64,000 bases of DNA from positions 930,001-994,000 of the forward strand of contig NZ_LT977070.1 in assembly GCF_900250075.1 (NCBI RefSeq). The letters are read 5' to 3'. Each line of letters opens with the position of its first letter. Positions within the stretch are counted from its first letter, which is position 1. The notes under the pieces were generated by a model that did no database searches, was not told where the DNA came from, and saw only the letters and a list, made by a program, of their open reading frames with translations. Shown in pieces: positions 52,048 to 63,358 of the stretch. The DNA is from Cupriavidus taiwanensis (GTDB lineage: Bacteria > Pseudomonadota > Gammaproteobacteria > Burkholderiales > Burkholderiaceae). A program made the position numbers and the translations under genes.

Positions 52048-52467
52048 CTATTTATAGGTCGACAGCAGGATGCTGGTCTCGGTGGCGCTGATGCCGTCGA
52101 TCAGCCGGATCCGGTCGAGCGCGCGGTCGAAGGCCTCGAGCGTGTCGGCGCGCAGCTCGGCGATGATGTCCCAGCGGCCGTTGGTGGTGTGGAGCGCCTG
52201 CACGTTGGGCTCGCCGCGCAGCGCCTGCAGCACCGCGCGGGTCTTGTTCCCCTCGACGGCGACTGTCATCCAGGCACGGATCCGGTGCGACTCGGCCTCC
52301 GGCCGCAGGCGCACGGTGTAGCCCACGATCAGCCCTTCCTGCTCCAGCTTGTCCAGGCGGTTCTGCACGGTCGCGCGCGACACGCGCAGCGCCTGCGCCA
52401 GTGCCGTCACCGGCGTGCGTGCGTTGTCGCGCAGGAGGGAAATCAGCTGCTGGTCGGTGGCATCCAT
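52048..52467 (-). CDS. Lrp/AsnC family regulator
   Basis: A 139-residue feast/famine regulator. The N-terminal HTH reads 'MDATDQQLISLLRDNARTPV' then 'TALAQALRVSRATVQNRLDK', followed by the RAM ligand-binding domain ('GYTVRLRPEAESHRIRAWMT', 'VQALHTTNGRWDIIAELRAD'). It is divergent from the arginine dihydrolase-like gene with 176 bp between starts, and a perfect palindrome lies in that gap. It therefore probably senses arginine or ornithine and controls the pair. The ATG at 52467 is the family start; a longer frame begins at 52506. Confidence 0.88.
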   Translation of the reverse strand: MDATDQQLISLLRDNARTPVTALAQALRVSRATVQNRLDKLEQEGLIVGYTVRLRPEAESHRIRAWMTVAVEGNKTRAVLQALRGEPNVQALHTTNGRWDIIAELRADTLEAFDRALDRIRLIDGISATETSILLSTYK

Positions 52468-52530
52468 GGGGCGGGGCGGGGGCGATTGGCAAAGCGCCAG
52501 TGACACCTGGCATTTCGCTTAATGGTAGGC

Positions 52531-52548
52531 GCAAACTGGGCAGTTTGC
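52531..52548. promoter_or_regulatory. Palindromic operator in lrp-type/arginine gene gap
   Basis: 'gcaaactg' (52531-52538) and 'cagtttgc' (52541-52548) form a perfect 8-bp inverted repeat around 'gg', between the divergent regulator and arginine dihydrolase-like gene. Position and symmetry fit a binding site for the Lrp-family dimer. A weaker symmetric set, 'ccag'...'ctgg', lies about 25 bases to the left. Confidence 0.55.
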
Positions 52549-52643
52549 TGGCTTTTGGCTAACGCGGGCTTGCACCAGAATTCAATCGGGCGATGGATTT
52601 CCCTACGCAACCCACCGCCCCGCCACGCCAACCAGGAGCCGCC

Positions 52644-53522
52644 GTGATCCAGACCCCGACCATCTTGCTAGTCGAGCCCACCTTCTACGACGTGTCTTAC
52701 AGCATCAACCCGTGGATGGACCCGGCCGCGTGGGCGCGCGATCCGCACGGCATGCACCGCAATGCGATGCAGTCGTTCCACGCGCTGCGCGACGCGCTCG
52801 GGCGCGCGGGCTTCGCGGTGGAGGTGGCGCCCGGCGCGCCGGGGCTGCCCGACATGGTGTTCCCGGCCAACGCCGCCGTGGTGCTGGACGGGCGCGCGTT
52901 GCTGGCGCGCTTCCGCTATACGCAGCGCCGCGGCGAGGAAGCGCCGTTTGCCGACATCTTCGGCAAGCTGCGCGAGCGCGGCCTGCTCGACGAAGTCACG
53001 CTGCTGCCGGAAGGGTGCTACCAGGAAGGGGCCGGCGATTGCATCTGGGACGCGGGGCGCGGCCATTTCTGGGCCGGCTTCGGGCCGCGTTCGTCGCACG
53101 AGGCGGCGCAGGTGGTGTCGCGCTATTTCGGCAAGGACGTGGTGGCGCTGGAGCTGGCCACCGAGCAGAGCTATCACCTCGACGTGTGCTTCTGCCCGCT
53201 GTCGGGCGGCGAGGTGCTGTACTACCCGCCGGCGTTCAGCGCAGCGGCGCTGCGCGAATTGCGCGCGCGCGTGCCGGCGCGGCTGCGCATCGAGGCCAGC
53301 GCCGACGACCTGCGCCATTTCAGCGTCAATGCGGTCAACCTGGACGACCAGGTGGTGATGACCCGTACCACGCCGCACCTGCGCACCGAGCTGGGACGGC
53401 GCGGCTACCAGTTGCACGAGGTCGACCTGTCGCCGTTCATGCTGTCGGGCGGCGGCGCCTATTGCATGACCTTGCGGCTGGACCGCAGCAGCGGTCGCGG
53501 CGTCGCCGCGGCGGCCGCCTGA
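52644..53522 (+). CDS. Arginine dihydrolase-like amidinotransferase-family protein
   Basis: A 292-residue guanidine-modifying enzyme of the arginine deiminase/DDAH superfamily. It resembles the dihydrolase domain of cyanobacterial ArgZ/AgrE: 'FYDVSYSINPWMDP' at the N-terminus, 'VFPANAAVV' with Asn76 where ArgZ has its distinctive Asn, 'EGAGDCIWD', the catalytic His178 in 'SYHLDVCFCPL' and Cys274 in 'GGGAYCMTLRL'. ArgZ converts arginine to ornithine, ammonia and CO2. The GTG at 52644 has 'aggag' five bases upstream; an in-frame ATG at 52593 lies before that site. The downstream ornithine cyclodeaminase gene supports ornithine as product. Arginine deiminase or dimethylargininase activity remain alternatives. 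Confidence 0.75.
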   Translation: MIQTPTILLVEPTFYDVSYSINPWMDPAAWARDPHGMHRNAMQSFHALRDALGRAGFAVEVAPGAPGLPDMVFPANAAVVLDGRALLARFRYTQRRGEEAPFADIFGKLRERGLLDEVTLLPEGCYQEGAGDCIWDAGRGHFWAGFGPRSSHEAAQVVSRYFGKDVVALELATEQSYHLDVCFCPLSGGEVLYYPPAFSAAALRELRARVPARLRIEASADDLRHFSVNAVNLDDQVVMTRTTPHLRTELGRRGYQLHEVDLSPFMLSGGGAYCMTLRLDRSSGRGVAAAAA

Positions 53523-53538
53523 GCGCAGGGAGAGGGTC

Positions 53539-54624
53539 ATGAAGAACACCGTCCGATCATTGTTTCTCGACGCCACCGACGTCGCCCGGCTGGTGGCCGC
53601 GATCGGCCCGCAGGCCGCCATCGTCGACCTGGCCGTACAGGTGCGCCAGGCGTTCGCGCGCTGGGCCGATTTCGACAAGTCCGCGCGGCTGGCCAGCCAT
53701 TCGGCGCGCGGCGTGATCGAGCTGATGCCGGTCAGCGACGGCAGCCAGTATGCGTTCAAGTACGTCAACGGCCATCCGCGCAATGCCCAGCACGGCATGC
53801 CCACGGTGATGGCGTGCGGCCTGCTGGCCGAGGTGGAAACCGGCTTCCCGCTGATGCTGGCGGACCTGACGCTGGCCACTGCGCTTCGTACCGCGGCCAC
53901 CTCGGCGCTGGCGGCGCGCGCCATGGCGCGGCCGGGCGCTGCCACCATGGCGCTGATCGGCAATGGCGCGCAGGCGGAGTTCCAGGTGCTGGCCTTCCAT
54001 GCGATGCTGGGCGTGCGCGAGATCGCCGCCTATGACATCGACCCCGCTGCCAGCGTGCGGCTGATGCGCAATCTTGCCGCCGTGCCCGGCCTGGCGATCC
54101 GGCGTGCCGATTCGATCGAGGCCGCGCTGGCCGGGGCCGACATCGTCTCCACCGTCACCGCCGACAAGACCCGCGCCACCATCCTGACGCCGGACCTGGT
54201 GCGGCCCGGCATGCACCTGAACGCGGTCGGCGGCGATTGCCCTGGCAAGACCGAGCTGCATGCCGATATCCTGCGCCGCGCCCGCATCGTGGTGGAGTAC
54301 GAACCGCAGACCCGCATCGAGGGCGAGATCCAGCAACTGCCCGCCGACGCGCCCGTGACGGAGCTGTGGCAGGTGCTGGCGGGCCAGGCCCCGGGCCGCG
54401 CGGCGGCGGACGAGGTGACCGTATTCGATTCGGTGGGGTTTGCGCTGGAAGACTATGCCGCGCTGCGCTGGCTCTACGCCGCGGCGCAGGCGCATCGCGC
54501 CGGCACCGCGGTGGAACTTGTGGCGATGCCGCCCGATCCGCGCAACCTGTACGGCTGGATGCTGGCGCAGGCGGAAGGCAGCGGCGCCGGCCGGCCAGTG
54601 CCACGGCCGGCGGCCGTGGCCTGA
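53539..54624 (+). CDS. Ornithine cyclodeaminase family protein
   Basis: A 361-residue protein of the ornithine cyclodeaminase/mu-crystallin family, which forms proline from ornithine with NAD+ and releases ammonia. Visible features are 'DGSQYAFKYVNGHPRNAQHG', 'LMLADLTLATALRTAATSAL', the dinucleotide site 'TMALIGNGAQAEFQVLAF' and 'GMHLNAVGGDCPGKTELHAD' containing the catalytic Asp region. Longer ornithine-type sequence favours true OCD over alanine dehydrogenase-like relatives. It is 16 bases after the arginine dihydrolase-like gene, so the two would turn arginine into proline in two steps. Confidence 0.88.
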   Translation: MKNTVRSLFLDATDVARLVAAIGPQAAIVDLAVQVRQAFARWADFDKSARLASHSARGVIELMPVSDGSQYAFKYVNGHPRNAQHGMPTVMACGLLAEVETGFPLMLADLTLATALRTAATSALAARAMARPGAATMALIGNGAQAEFQVLAFHAMLGVREIAAYDIDPAASVRLMRNLAAVPGLAIRRADSIEAALAGADIVSTVTADKTRATILTPDLVRPGMHLNAVGGDCPGKTELHADILRRARIVVEYEPQTRIEGEIQQLPADAPVTELWQVLAGQAPGRAAADEVTVFDSVGFALEDYAALRWLYAAAQAHRAGTAVELVAMPPDPRNLYGWMLAQAEGSGAGRPVPRPAAVA

Positions 54625-54664
54625 AGCGTGGCCTGAAGCGTGATCCGAGGCGTGCCCCGGGGCT

Positions 54665-55261
54665 TCAGGCGGCGCGGCCCATCATCAGCTGCGCGCGCAG
54701 GAAGCCCTTGACCTCTTCGAGCGAGGGCGTCTTCAGGAACACCATGATGCCCCAGTGCTGCAGGGCATCGGCCACGCCGTCATAGGCCTGGCGGTTGGTG
54801 ATGACGGCAAAGATGACGTGCTGGCTGGCAAAGAAGTTCTGCAGCTTCTCGACGGTGGCCGACTCGGCATCGTTGAGCTCGTCGACGTAGTAGAGCACCA
54901 CGCGTGGATGCTCGCTGACCGAGGTGATGACGGTGTCGAGCACATCGTCCACCACCACGCTCTTGAGCGGAAGGCCCCATTTGGCGAGCTGGCCGTGGAT
55001 GCGCTGCGCCTCCTGGTGGTTGGGGTGGAACACCACCAGGTCGAGCCCGTGCGGCGACGCCGACTCGGGCCCGATGCGCGTCGCCAGCAGGCGATGCACG
55101 GTTTCCTTGTGGATGCGCCGATGGCCGCCGTTGGTCTTCCAGGCCCCCAGTTCGCCGCGCTCGACCATCTTCTGGACGGTGCCCAGTGAGACGTTGAGCA
55201 GTTTTGCCGCTGTCCGCGTGCTGTAGTAAGGCTTTTCAGCCAGTGCCGGATCAAGTTTCAT
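54665..55261 (-). CDS. MerR/excisionase-type HTH protein with receiver-like domain
   Basis: A 198-residue protein I cannot give a name. Residues 12-62 form a BldC/excisionase-type winged HTH ('YYSTRTAAKLLNVSLGTVQK', 'GELGAWKTNGGHRRI'). Residues 72-195 look like a response-regulator receiver fold: strand one 'LDLVVFHPNHQ' lacks the usual acidic pair, strand three 'RVVLYYVDELND' offers Asp127 at the phosphorylation position, strand four has 'FAVITN' (Thr155) and strand five 'VFLKTP' (Lys177). The domain order is reversed compared with normal response regulators. It sits 41 bases from the convergent OCD gene and has a long AT-rich upstream region. Targets are unknown. Confidence 0.8.
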   Translation of the reverse strand: MKLDPALAEKPYYSTRTAAKLLNVSLGTVQKMVERGELGAWKTNGGHRRIHKETVHRLLATRIGPESASPHGLDLVVFHPNHQEAQRIHGQLAKWGLPLKSVVVDDVLDTVITSVSEHPRVVLYYVDELNDAESATVEKLQNFFASQHVIFAVITNRQAYDGVADALQHWGIMVFLKTPSLEEVKGFLRAQLMMGRAA

Positions 55262-55425
55262 CCCATCACCCGTAGTCCATAGGCAGTCGCGCCCTCATGG
55301 CGCACGCGGCCCCTGGCACTGGCGCCGCGCGTTTGTCACTGCCAACAGTTGACTGACCCTGTGTGCCCGGCCCGCTCCCCCGCCGGCCAGGCTGCTTTTT
55401 GTGGTTGTTTTGATCTTTTGTGCAT

Positions 55426-55485
55426 TTCCAGCAAGCGCAGCGCGATCCCAATGTATTGGATGTGTCGATGCTGGATTTGCTGGAA
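55426..55485. repeat. Inverted repeat with inner hairpin
   Basis: 'ttccagcaa' (55426-55434) and 'ttgctggaa' (55477-55485) are perfect 9-bp arms separated by 42 bases. Inside, 'atcccaat' and 'attggat' form a second imperfect hairpin around 'gt'. The nested layout suggests a folded RNA or a regulator-binding loop. Confidence 0.55.
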
Positions 55486-55578
55486 GCTAATAATATGCCG
55501 CAAACGACAAAGTATCTGTAGGAAAAAACATAAATCTGCGGGGCTTTTGTTTTTTAACGCACATTGAGTGCGTTGTGA

Positions 55579-55594
55579 TGACAACAGGTTGTCA
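55579..55594. promoter_or_regulatory. Perfect 16-bp palindrome
   Basis: 'tgacaac' and 'gttgtca' flank 'ag', a perfect palindrome 318 bp upstream of the HTH-receiver ATG and 83 bp beyond the dctD stop. It has the look of a dimeric operator. No adjacent T-run, so it is not a terminator. The binding protein is unknown. Confidence 0.45.
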
Positions 55595-55676
55595 GTGCAG
55601 ACCTGCCAGCATCGTCATGGTTCCCATGACTGCAATGTCTGCAGCGCTTGCTGAATTCAGCGGGTGCTTCACAGCT

Positions 55677-58959
<3,283 letters not shown>

Positions 58960-59068
58960 CAGGTGTTGGGCGAGGCAGGTGGCATAGCCGCCGCGCCGGC
59001 AATGGCTGGAGCCGGGCGCGGGAGCCTACTTTTACCACACCAATGGGGGGTGCCGGCCGCCGCAATGC

Positions 59069-59102
59069 AAAAAGGCCCGGTTGCCTGATCGGCAACCGGG
59101 CC
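59069..59102 (-). terminator. Intrinsic terminator of dctA
   Basis: Read on the minus strand, 'ggcccggttgcc' pairs with 'ggcaaccgggcc' as a perfect 12-bp stem with a 5-nt loop, followed by five T residues. It lies 24 bases after the dctA stop and separates dctA from dctBD. Confidence 0.9.
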
Positions 59103-59125
59103 CCTGGCACGCCAGGCGGACGGTG

Positions 59126-60436
59126 TTACTTGGCCGCCAGGGCCTGGGCAGGTGCCAGGCCGGTGGTGGTATCCGCGGCGGGTTCATCCTCCTCGGACGT
59201 TACCGGCGCGCCGATGGCGCCTTCGCTTTTGGCGACGACGGCGGTGGCAATCGCATTGCCGAGCACATTGGTCACGGTGCGACCCATGTCGAGTACGTGG
59301 TCGATGCCCAGCACCAGCAGGATGCCGGCCTCGGGCAGGCCGAACATCGGCAGCACGGCGGCGACCACCACCAGCGAGGCGCGCGGCACGCCGGCGATGC
59401 CCTTGCTGGTGACAAGCAGGACCAGCAGCATGGTGATCTGCTGGCTCAGCGACAGCTCGATGCCATACACCTGCGCCACGAACAGCGCGGCAAACGAGGT
59501 GTACATGATCGAGCCGTCCAGGTTGAACGAGTAGCCCAGCGGCAGCACGAAGTTGGTGATGCGCTCCTTGACGCCGAAACGGGTCAGCTGGTCGATCACC
59601 TTCGGGTAGGCCGATTCGCTGCTGGCGGTGGCGAAGCCGATCATCAGCGGCGCGCGCATCTGCTTGAGCAGGCGGAACACGTCACGGCCCAGGAAGAAGT
59701 AGCCGCCGGCGATCAGCGCCACCCACAGCAGCGCCAGCGCCAGGTACAGGCTGCCCAGCAGCTTGGCGTACACCACCAGCACGCCCAGGCCCTGCGCGGT
59801 GATCACCGCCGCGATCGCGCCGAACACGCCCACCGGGGCAAATGCCATCACGTAGTTGGTGACCTTCAGCATCACCGTGGCGAGGCCTTCGATGCCTTGC
59901 AGCACCGGCTTGCCGACGCCGTCCTTGACGGTGCCCAGCGCAAAGCCGAAGAACAGCGAGAACACCACGATCTGCAGGATCTCGTTGTTCGCCATCGCCT
60001 CGACGAAGCTCTTGGGGAACATGTGCGCGATGAAGTCGCGCAGGTTCAGCGCCCCGGTCTTCAGGTTCGAGCTGGCGTCCGCGGCCGGCAGCGCCAGGTT
60101 CATGCCGTGGCCGGGCTGCAGCAGGTTGGCCATGACCAGGCCGAGCAGCAGCGAGGTGACCGAGGCGCCGATGAACCACATCATCGCCTTCATGCCGATG
60201 CGGCCGACGGCGCGGCCATCGCCCATGCTGGCGATGCCGGCCACCAGCGTCGCGAACACCAGCGGGCCGATGATCATCTTGATCATCCGCAGGAAGATGT
60301 CGGTCAGGATGGACAGGTGGTTGGCAATCGATTTGGCGGTGGCAGCATCCGGCGCCAGGTTGTGCGCGGCGGTGCCGGCCAGCACGCCTAGCAGCATCGC
60401 AATGAAGATCAGGGTGGGCAGTCGATTCAGTTTCAT
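59126..60436 (-). CDS. dctA: C4-dicarboxylate transporter DctA
   Basis: A 436-residue sodium or proton symporter for succinate, fumarate and malate (DAACS family). Signatures are 'LTDIFLRMIKMIIGPLVFAT', 'LGFATASSESAYPKVI'-like 'GFATASSESAYPKVIDQL', 'LPLGYSFNLDGSIMYTSFAA' and 'SKGIAGVPRASLVVVAAVLP', with 'GIDHVLDMGRTVTNVLGNAI' at the substrate site. About eight helices and two hairpins are expected and the length is normal. Upstream is a sigma-54 promoter with tandem palindromes fitting DctD control, and downstream a strong terminator. Confidence 0.95.
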   Translation of the reverse strand: MKLNRLPTLIFIAMLLGVLAGTAAHNLAPDAATAKSIANHLSILTDIFLRMIKMIIGPLVFATLVAGIASMGDGRAVGRIGMKAMMWFIGASVTSLLLGLVMANLLQPGHGMNLALPAADASSNLKTGALNLRDFIAHMFPKSFVEAMANNEILQIVVFSLFFGFALGTVKDGVGKPVLQGIEGLATVMLKVTNYVMAFAPVGVFGAIAAVITAQGLGVLVVYAKLLGSLYLALALLWVALIAGGYFFLGRDVFRLLKQMRAPLMIGFATASSESAYPKVIDQLTRFGVKERITNFVLPLGYSFNLDGSIMYTSFAALFVAQVYGIELSLSQQITMLLVLLVTSKGIAGVPRASLVVVAAVLPMFGLPEAGILLVLGIDHVLDMGRTVTNVLGNAIATAVVAKSEGAIGAPVTSEEDEPAADTTTGLAPAQALAAK

Positions 60437-60696
60437 CGTGGATCAGGCCTGTGCGACCGTTCCCGGGACCGGGACGGGCGACTGTGTATTGCAGGAAGGC
60501 TGGGCGACGTCGGGGCGCCGGGCCGGCCGTGTCAGGGTTCAGCGCGGCAACAGGTGCCGGGGGTGCGCCGGGATGGCGATGGGGGTGGGCAAGGCGGGGT
60601 CGGTCATGGGTGTGTCCTCCTTTGTTTTTTCGGCATCGGCCGGGACGCTGGGGGCGTGCCGGCGTACCTGTCTGGCGCTGTGAGCGGCGGCCTATA

Positions 60697-60713
60697 TTGC
60701 ACGCGCCGTGCCA
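60697..60713 (-). promoter_or_regulatory. Sigma-54 promoter of dctA
   Basis: On the minus strand the sequence is 'tggcacggcgcgtgcaa'. It has GG and GC dinucleotides exactly ten bases apart and matches the -24/-12 consensus (TGGCACG-N4-TTGCA) with one mismatch. It lies about 260 bases before the dctA ATG and predicts a start near 60687. Confidence 0.8.
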
Positions 60714-60738
60714 GCACAAAGGTCTCGCAGGAGCACTG

Positions 60739-60751
60739 CAAGCCATTGAAT
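60739..60751 (-). promoter_or_regulatory. IHF-like site between activator sites and promoter
   Basis: On the minus strand 'attcaatggcttg' matches the IHF core (WATCAANNNNTTR) with one mismatch. It lies at about -52 to -64, between the DctD-type elements and the sigma-54 promoter, where DNA bending is usually needed. A single match of a loose consensus, so only suggestive. Confidence 0.35.
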
Positions 60752-60782
60752 GCAAAGGAGAAAATAAAGTGATTCCGGCGCA

Positions 60783-60837
60783 CGGTTCGGGAAACCGGAT
60801 CTTCTGGCGGAGGCGCCGTTCGGGAATCCGAACGGCG
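60783..60837 (-). promoter_or_regulatory. Tandem DctD-type upstream activating elements
   Basis: Two related palindromes. The nearer (60783-60798) has arms 'cggtt' and 'aaccg'. The farther (60814-60837) has perfect 10-bp arms 'cgccgttcgg' and 'ccgaacggcg' around 'gaat'. They share 'gttcgggaa' plus 'ccg'. Their centres lie near -103 and -139 from the predicted start, typical for enhancer sites of a sigma-54 activator such as DctD. Confidence 0.65.
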
Positions 60838-60896
60838 ATCTAGGTGTAAACCCGGGGGTTTTGGGGGTGGAGGGGATGGTCTGCCGCAGGTTTGCT

Positions 60897-60923
60897 CCCC
60901 TCCCCCGCAGCGCGGGAGAGGGG
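60897..60923. repeat. GC hairpin of the CCCCTC type
   Basis: 'cccctcccccgc' and 'gcgggagagggg' pair with one mismatch around a 3-nt loop. There is no T-run on either side, so it is not a canonical terminator. Hairpins of this CCCCTC/GAGGGG composition are common between genes in this bacterial group. Confidence 0.5.
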
Positions 60924-60992
60924 CCGGGGGGAGGGGCCGGTGGGGAGGGAAGAGAGAGTAAGCCGTCGCGGGACGAGGACCGTGCCGCTTGT

Positions 60993-61976
60993 TCAGCCGC
61001 CCAGCAGCCGGTAGCACAGTCTTGCCGCTACCCGCGCGCCGCAGCCGTCGCGGTCGTACAGCGGGTTGAACTCGGCAAGGTCCGCCACGCGCAGCTTGCC
61101 GCTGTCGCGCAGCAGCGTGGCGATGGCCTCGACCACCGCCAGCGGCACGCCGTAGGCGGCCGGGGCCGAGACGCCGGGCATGGTCGCGGCGGGCAGCACG
61201 TCGAGGTCGATGCTCAGGTAGACGTGGTCGGCATCGGCGACCCAGCGCTCCAGTTCGGCCAGGCGCGCGTCGAGGTGGCGCTCCTGCAGGTCGGTGTCCT
61301 CGACCTGGCGCACCCCCAGCGCGTGCGCGCGCGCAAACAGCGCGGCGGTATTGGCCAGCCGGCTGACGCCCAGGCAGGCGTAGTCGAACGGCAGGCCGCG
61401 TTGCCGGCAGTCGTCGGCGATCTGGTCGAACGGCGTGCCCGAGCTGCCGGGGCGGCTGCCGCGCAGGTCGAAATGCGCGTCGAGGTTGACGATCAGCACG
61501 CGGCCGCGGTCGCCGCGCGCATCCAGGTGCAGGCGCAGGCCCTGCCACGTGCCCCAGGCCACTTCATGCCCGCCGCCCAGCACCAGCGGCCAGGCGCCGA
61601 CCGCCAGTTCGGCGGCCACGGCGCGGCCCAGGCGTTGCTGCGCGGGCTCCAGCGCATCGCCTTCGCAGTGGATGTCGCCGCCGTCGATCAGGCGGCCGAT
61701 GCCGTGCGCCGGCACGCCGGCCAGCGCGCGGCGGATCTCGCGCGGGCCGGCGGCGGCGCCGGGCCGGCCCTGGTTGCGCACCACGCCGGCGTCGCAGCAG
61801 AAGCCCAGCAGCACCGGCACGCCGGGCGTGCGCGGCGTGGCGGGGCCGGCGACGACCTCGAACAGGCGGCGGGTGTCGCCGGCCTCGCCGGTATCGCGGC
61901 GGCCGCGCCAGACCGTGTCGTGGCCGGTGGCAATCGTCGCCTCGGTTGCCGGCGCGAAGTCTGCCAGGTCGCTCAT
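60993..61976 (-). CDS. hutG: Formimidoylglutamase HutG
   Basis: A 327-residue arginase/ureohydrolase-fold enzyme that hydrolyses N-formimidoyl-L-glutamate to glutamate and formamide in histidine degradation. The binuclear manganese ligands are visible: '[17 protein letters not shown]', Asp/His in '[14 protein letters not shown]' and Asp pair in '[17 protein letters not shown]'. '[18 protein letters not shown]' matches formimidoylglutamases. The gene overlaps the preceding MFS gene by four bases (ATGA at 61973-61976), so it is in the hut operon with hutU upstream. Confidence 0.92.
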   Translation of the reverse strand: MSDLADFAPATEATIATGHDTVWRGRRDTGEAGDTRRLFEVVAGPATPRTPGVPVLLGFCCDAGVVRNQGRPGAAAGPREIRRALAGVPAHGIGRLIDGGDIHCEGDALEPAQQRLGRAVAAELAVGAWPLVLGGGHEVAWGTWQGLRLHLDARGDRGRVLIVNLDAHFDLRGSRPGSSGTPFDQIADDCRQRGLPFDYACLGVSRLANTAALFARAHALGVRQVEDTDLQERHLDARLAELERWVADADHVYLSIDLDVLPAATMPGVSAPAAYGVPLAVVEAIATLLRDSGKLRVADLAEFNPLYDRDGCGARVAARLCYRLLGG

Positions 61977-63271
61977 TTCAGCCGGCGCCCCAGGGTTTCG
62001 GGCACCATCAGGAGGCCAAGCAGCGACACCAGGCCGCAGCCGATCACGTACAGCGCCGGGGCGTTGGCGTCGCCGGTGGCCTGGATCAGCTGGGTCGAGA
62101 AGTACTGCGCGAAGCCGCCGAAGATGGCGATGGCGACGCAATAGGCGATCGACAGGCCGGTGGCGCGCAGGCGCTTGGGCAGCACCTCGCTGACCAGCAC
62201 CATCGACGCCGGCGCGGTCATCGACATCGGCACCGACAGGCATGCCACCACCACCAGCAGCCGCGCCAGGGAGGGTTCGGCATTGATCAGCACGAAGGCC
62301 GGGTACACCATCGCCAGCAGCGCCACGCGCGACCACAGCACCACCGGCTTGCGGCCGACGCGGTCGGCCAGCCAGCCGGCGAACGGCGACAGCGCCACCT
62401 GCACCGCCGCGGCGACGCAGCCCGCCCAGATGCCCAGCGACAGCGGCATCTTCAGCACGCTCACGGCGTAGTTGCTGAGGTAGTAGACGACGATATAGGT
62501 GGAAGAGGCCAGGCCGATCATCAGCAGGATGCTGGCAAAGACCTCGCGCGCATGCTGGCGCAGCAGCGGCCATTGCGCGGCGTGCTCGCCGTGGTGCGCG
62601 GGCGTGGCGGTCTCTTCCAGGCGGCGGCGGATCAGCAGGCCGACCGGGATCACCAGGATGCCGATCAGGAAGGCCAGGCGCCAGCCCCAGGATTCCAGCT
62701 CGGCCGGCGCCAGCAGGTTGCTCAGCACCAGCCCGGTGACGGCGCCCAGCAGCGCCGCCAGGCCCTGGCTGAACGGCTGCCAGGCGGTATAGAAGCCGCG
62801 CGTGCGGTCGTCGGCGTATTCCAGCAGCAGCGCGGTCGACGCGCCCATCTCGCCGCCGATGGCGAAGCCCTGCACCAGCCGCGCGATCACCACCATGATC
62901 GGCGCCAGGATGCCGATCTGCGCGTACGGCGGCGTGACCACGAAGATCAGCGAGCTCAGGCCCATCAGCCACAGCGTCAGCGCCACCGCGGGCTTGCGCC
63001 CGGCGCGGTCGGCGTACATGCCGATCAGCAGGCCGCCGAGCGGACGCATCAGGAAGCCGACGCCGAAGGTGGCGAACGACATCAGCAGCTGGCCGGTAGG
63101 GTTGTCGACGGGAAAGTAGAGGCGGCCGATCAGCGTGGCGAAGAAGCTGTAGACCACGAAATCGTAGAACTCGAGGCCGTTGCCGATGGTGATGGCGGCA
63201 ATGGCGCGGGTGCGCGACAGCTGCGGTTGCGGCGCCGCGACCGCCATGCCGGCGGTGGTGTCGATGGACAT
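61973..63271 (-). CDS. MFS transporter (MHS family) in hut operon
   Basis: A 432-residue major facilitator protein with twelve helices, of the metabolite:H+ symporter type. '[20 protein letters not shown]' in helix one and the loop motif '[20 protein letters not shown]' are characteristic, as is '[20 protein letters not shown]'. It lies between hutU and hutG and overlaps hutG. Because of this context it probably imports histidine, urocanate or a breakdown product, but the family carries many organic acids and the substrate is not proved. Confidence 0.85.
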   Translation of the reverse strand: MSIDTTAGMAVAAPQPQLSRTRAIAAITIGNGLEFYDFVVYSFFATLIGRLYFPVDNPTGQLLMSFATFGVGFLMRPLGGLLIGMYADRAGRKPAVALTLWLMGLSSLIFVVTPPYAQIGILAPIMVVIARLVQGFAIGGEMGASTALLLEYADDRTRGFYTAWQPFSQGLAALLGAVTGLVLSNLLAPAELESWGWRLAFLIGILVIPVGLLIRRRLEETATPAHHGEHAAQWPLLRQHAREVFASILLMIGLASSTYIVVYYLSNYAVSVLKMPLSLGIWAGCVAAAVQVALSPFAGWLADRVGRKPVVLWSRVALLAMVYPAFVLINAEPSLARLLVVVACLSVPMSMTAPASMVLVSEVLPKRLRATGLSIAYCVAIAIFGGFAQYFSTQLIQATGDANAPALYVIGCGLVSLLGLLMVPETLGRRLK

Positions 63272-63358
63272 GGGTGTCTCCGTAGGAATATGGCCGCGTC
63301 CGGGCGCGCGTGGCGCGGCCCGGACGGGTTGGCAATTGCCAGGCTCTTGCCGGCCCGA

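Larger units (their letters stand above)
55262..55676. other. AT-rich non-coding region with inverted repeats
   Basis: This 415-bp gap upstream of the HTH-receiver gene and downstream of dctD has a markedly AT-rich core (about 55400-55580). It contains a long inverted repeat (55426-55485), a 7-bp hairpin 'aacgcac'/'gtgcgtt' (55556-55574), and a perfect palindrome (55579-55594). No ORF here looks real. It probably holds the promoter of the HTH gene and may encode a structured RNA. Confidence 0.5.
60437..60992. promoter_or_regulatory. dctA control region and hutG downstream spacer
   Basis: A 556-bp gap without a gene. From the dctA start outward it holds a long leader, a sigma-54 promoter, an IHF-like site, tandem DctD-type upstream elements, and then a G/C-rich hairpin near the hutG stop. 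Each element is listed separately. The leader between promoter and ATG is about 250 nt, unusually long, and I see no clear riboswitch in it. Confidence 0.7.

Noticed and set aside
55556..55574. Hairpin aacgcac/gtgcgtt considered as a terminator for dctBD
   Set aside because: The T-run lies before, not after, the hairpin on the plus strand, and on the minus strand the hairpin is followed by A residues.
59081..60391. A 436-residue plus-strand frame opposite dctA
   Set aside because: His/Gln/Arg-rich antisense shadow; DctA is unambiguous.
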